A DNA stretch of 5,498 nt from RYN-433 sp036558265 (GTDB taxonomy: Bacteria; Planctomycetota; Phycisphaerae; Tepidisphaerales; Tepidisphaeraceae). A model generated the notes under the pieces. That model saw only the letters and a list, made by a program, of their open reading frames with translations, was not told the origin of the DNA and ran no database searches. The stretch covers positions 1 through 5,498 of the forward strand of contig DATBFY010000180.1 of assembly GCA_036558265.1 (NCBI GenBank). The letters are read 5' to 3'. A program made the position numbers and the translations under genes. Below, piece by piece: positions 5,274 to 5,498 of this stretch (positions within the stretch are counted from its first letter, which is position 1; each line of letters opens with the position of its first letter).

Positions 5274-5279
5274 CCAGTA
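5252..5279 (+). repeat. Tandem heptamer array at the rhaB stop codon, four units
   Basis: GTCAGTA occurs twice and then GCCAGTA twice, without gaps, after which GTGG breaks the pattern. Read in another phase the units are AGTAGTC and AGTAGCC, related to AGTTGTC in the array upstream of rhaB. The rhaB stop codon TAG (5271-5273) is inside the array, which continues 6 bases beyond it. Confidence 0.9.
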
Positions 5280-5319
5280 GTGGAATTAAAGTGCTCGATG
5301 GAGCCAGCGCGGGTTGCTC

Positions 5320-5498
5320 ATGGTCATCGACTGTCACGTTCACGTCTGCTGTCTGCTCCCCGAGCACGGGAGGATGTCGCCGCGGGTGCTCAAGAGTCTG
5401 CCGTTCCGGTTCATGCAAGCACTGCTGGGGATCCGGCCGGTGGCGGGGCGGGAGGAGGCGACGGAGCGGGCCCTGACGCTGCGGCTTTTCGAGTTGCT
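5320..5498 (+). CDS. Probable amidohydrolase (TIM-barrel metal-dependent hydrolase), N-terminal part
   Basis: From the ATG at 5320 the frame stays open for 59 codons to the window edge. It begins MVIDCHVHVCCLLPEHGRMS; the Asp-Cys-His-Val-His start carries the HxH pair (His6 and His8) that binds metal at the first strand of amidohydrolase-superfamily barrels, especially the amidohydrolase-2 group. The rest (about residues 21-59, with VLKSLPFRFMQALLG) has no further motif. The gene lies 46 bases after rhaB on the same strand, so co-transcription is possible. No good ribosome binding site is visible; a TTG at 5314 is an alternative start. Substrate cannot be told from this fragment. Confidence 0.7.
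   Translation, partial: MVIDCHVHVCCLLPEHGRMSPRVLKSLPFRFMQALLGIRPVAGREEATERALTLRLFEL

Noticed and set aside
5291..5476. Plus-strand frame of 61 codons after rhaB
   Set aside because: It is out of frame with the amidohydrolase start MVIDCHVHV at 5320, which carries a recognisable metal-binding motif and stays open to the window end.

Overview
This is a GC-rich bacterial window that most likely comes from a member of the Planctomycetota, probably class Phycisphaerae. Three things point there: a two-helix membrane protein ending in the zinc ribbon CPTCGYDLRATPDRCPECG, a secreted PEP-CTERM protein, and intergenic repeat families (7-bp tandem arrays and a GGGCGGGACGCCCG palindrome) of a kind I associate with these genomes. 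The taxonomic call is inference, because there is no rRNA or other marker gene here.

Layout from left to right. Positions 1-396 are the 5' end of an IS630-family insertion sequence on the minus strand, with the transposase N-terminus cut by the window edge and a probable terminal repeat near 372-395. Positions 397-773 hold no convincing gene but contain a run of five perfect GC-rich hairpins (530-660). A membrane-anchored zinc-ribbon protein of unknown function follows on the plus strand (774-1388). A convergent 186-bp gap separates it from a secreted PEP-CTERM protein on the minus strand (1575-2807). Upstream of that lies trpF (phosphoribosylanthranilate isomerase, 2995-3672, minus). A divergent 113-bp gap packed with heptamer repeats separates trpF from rhaB (rhamnulokinase, 3786-5273, plus). 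The window ends in the first 59 codons of a probable metal-dependent amidohydrolase (5320-5498, plus).

The genes do not form a single pathway. TrpF belongs to tryptophan biosynthesis, RhaB to L-rhamnose catabolism, and the PEP-CTERM protein to the cell surface. RhaB and the amidohydrolase are the only plausible co-transcribed pair.

The most interesting signal is in the repeats, not in an unknown enzyme. All four boundaries of trpF and rhaB lie in or within about 10 bp of repeat DNA. The trpF stop codon and last residues are encoded by a palindromic repeat, the rhaB stop codon and last residues by a heptamer array, and the divergent start region is two heptamer arrays in opposite orientation. 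Neither gene has a visible Shine-Dalgarno sequence, whereas the transposase and the PEP-CTERM gene have strong ones. TrpF also has Glu where the family's catalytic Asp is expected. I did not find a defence system, CRISPR array, tRNA, rRNA or convincing riboswitch.
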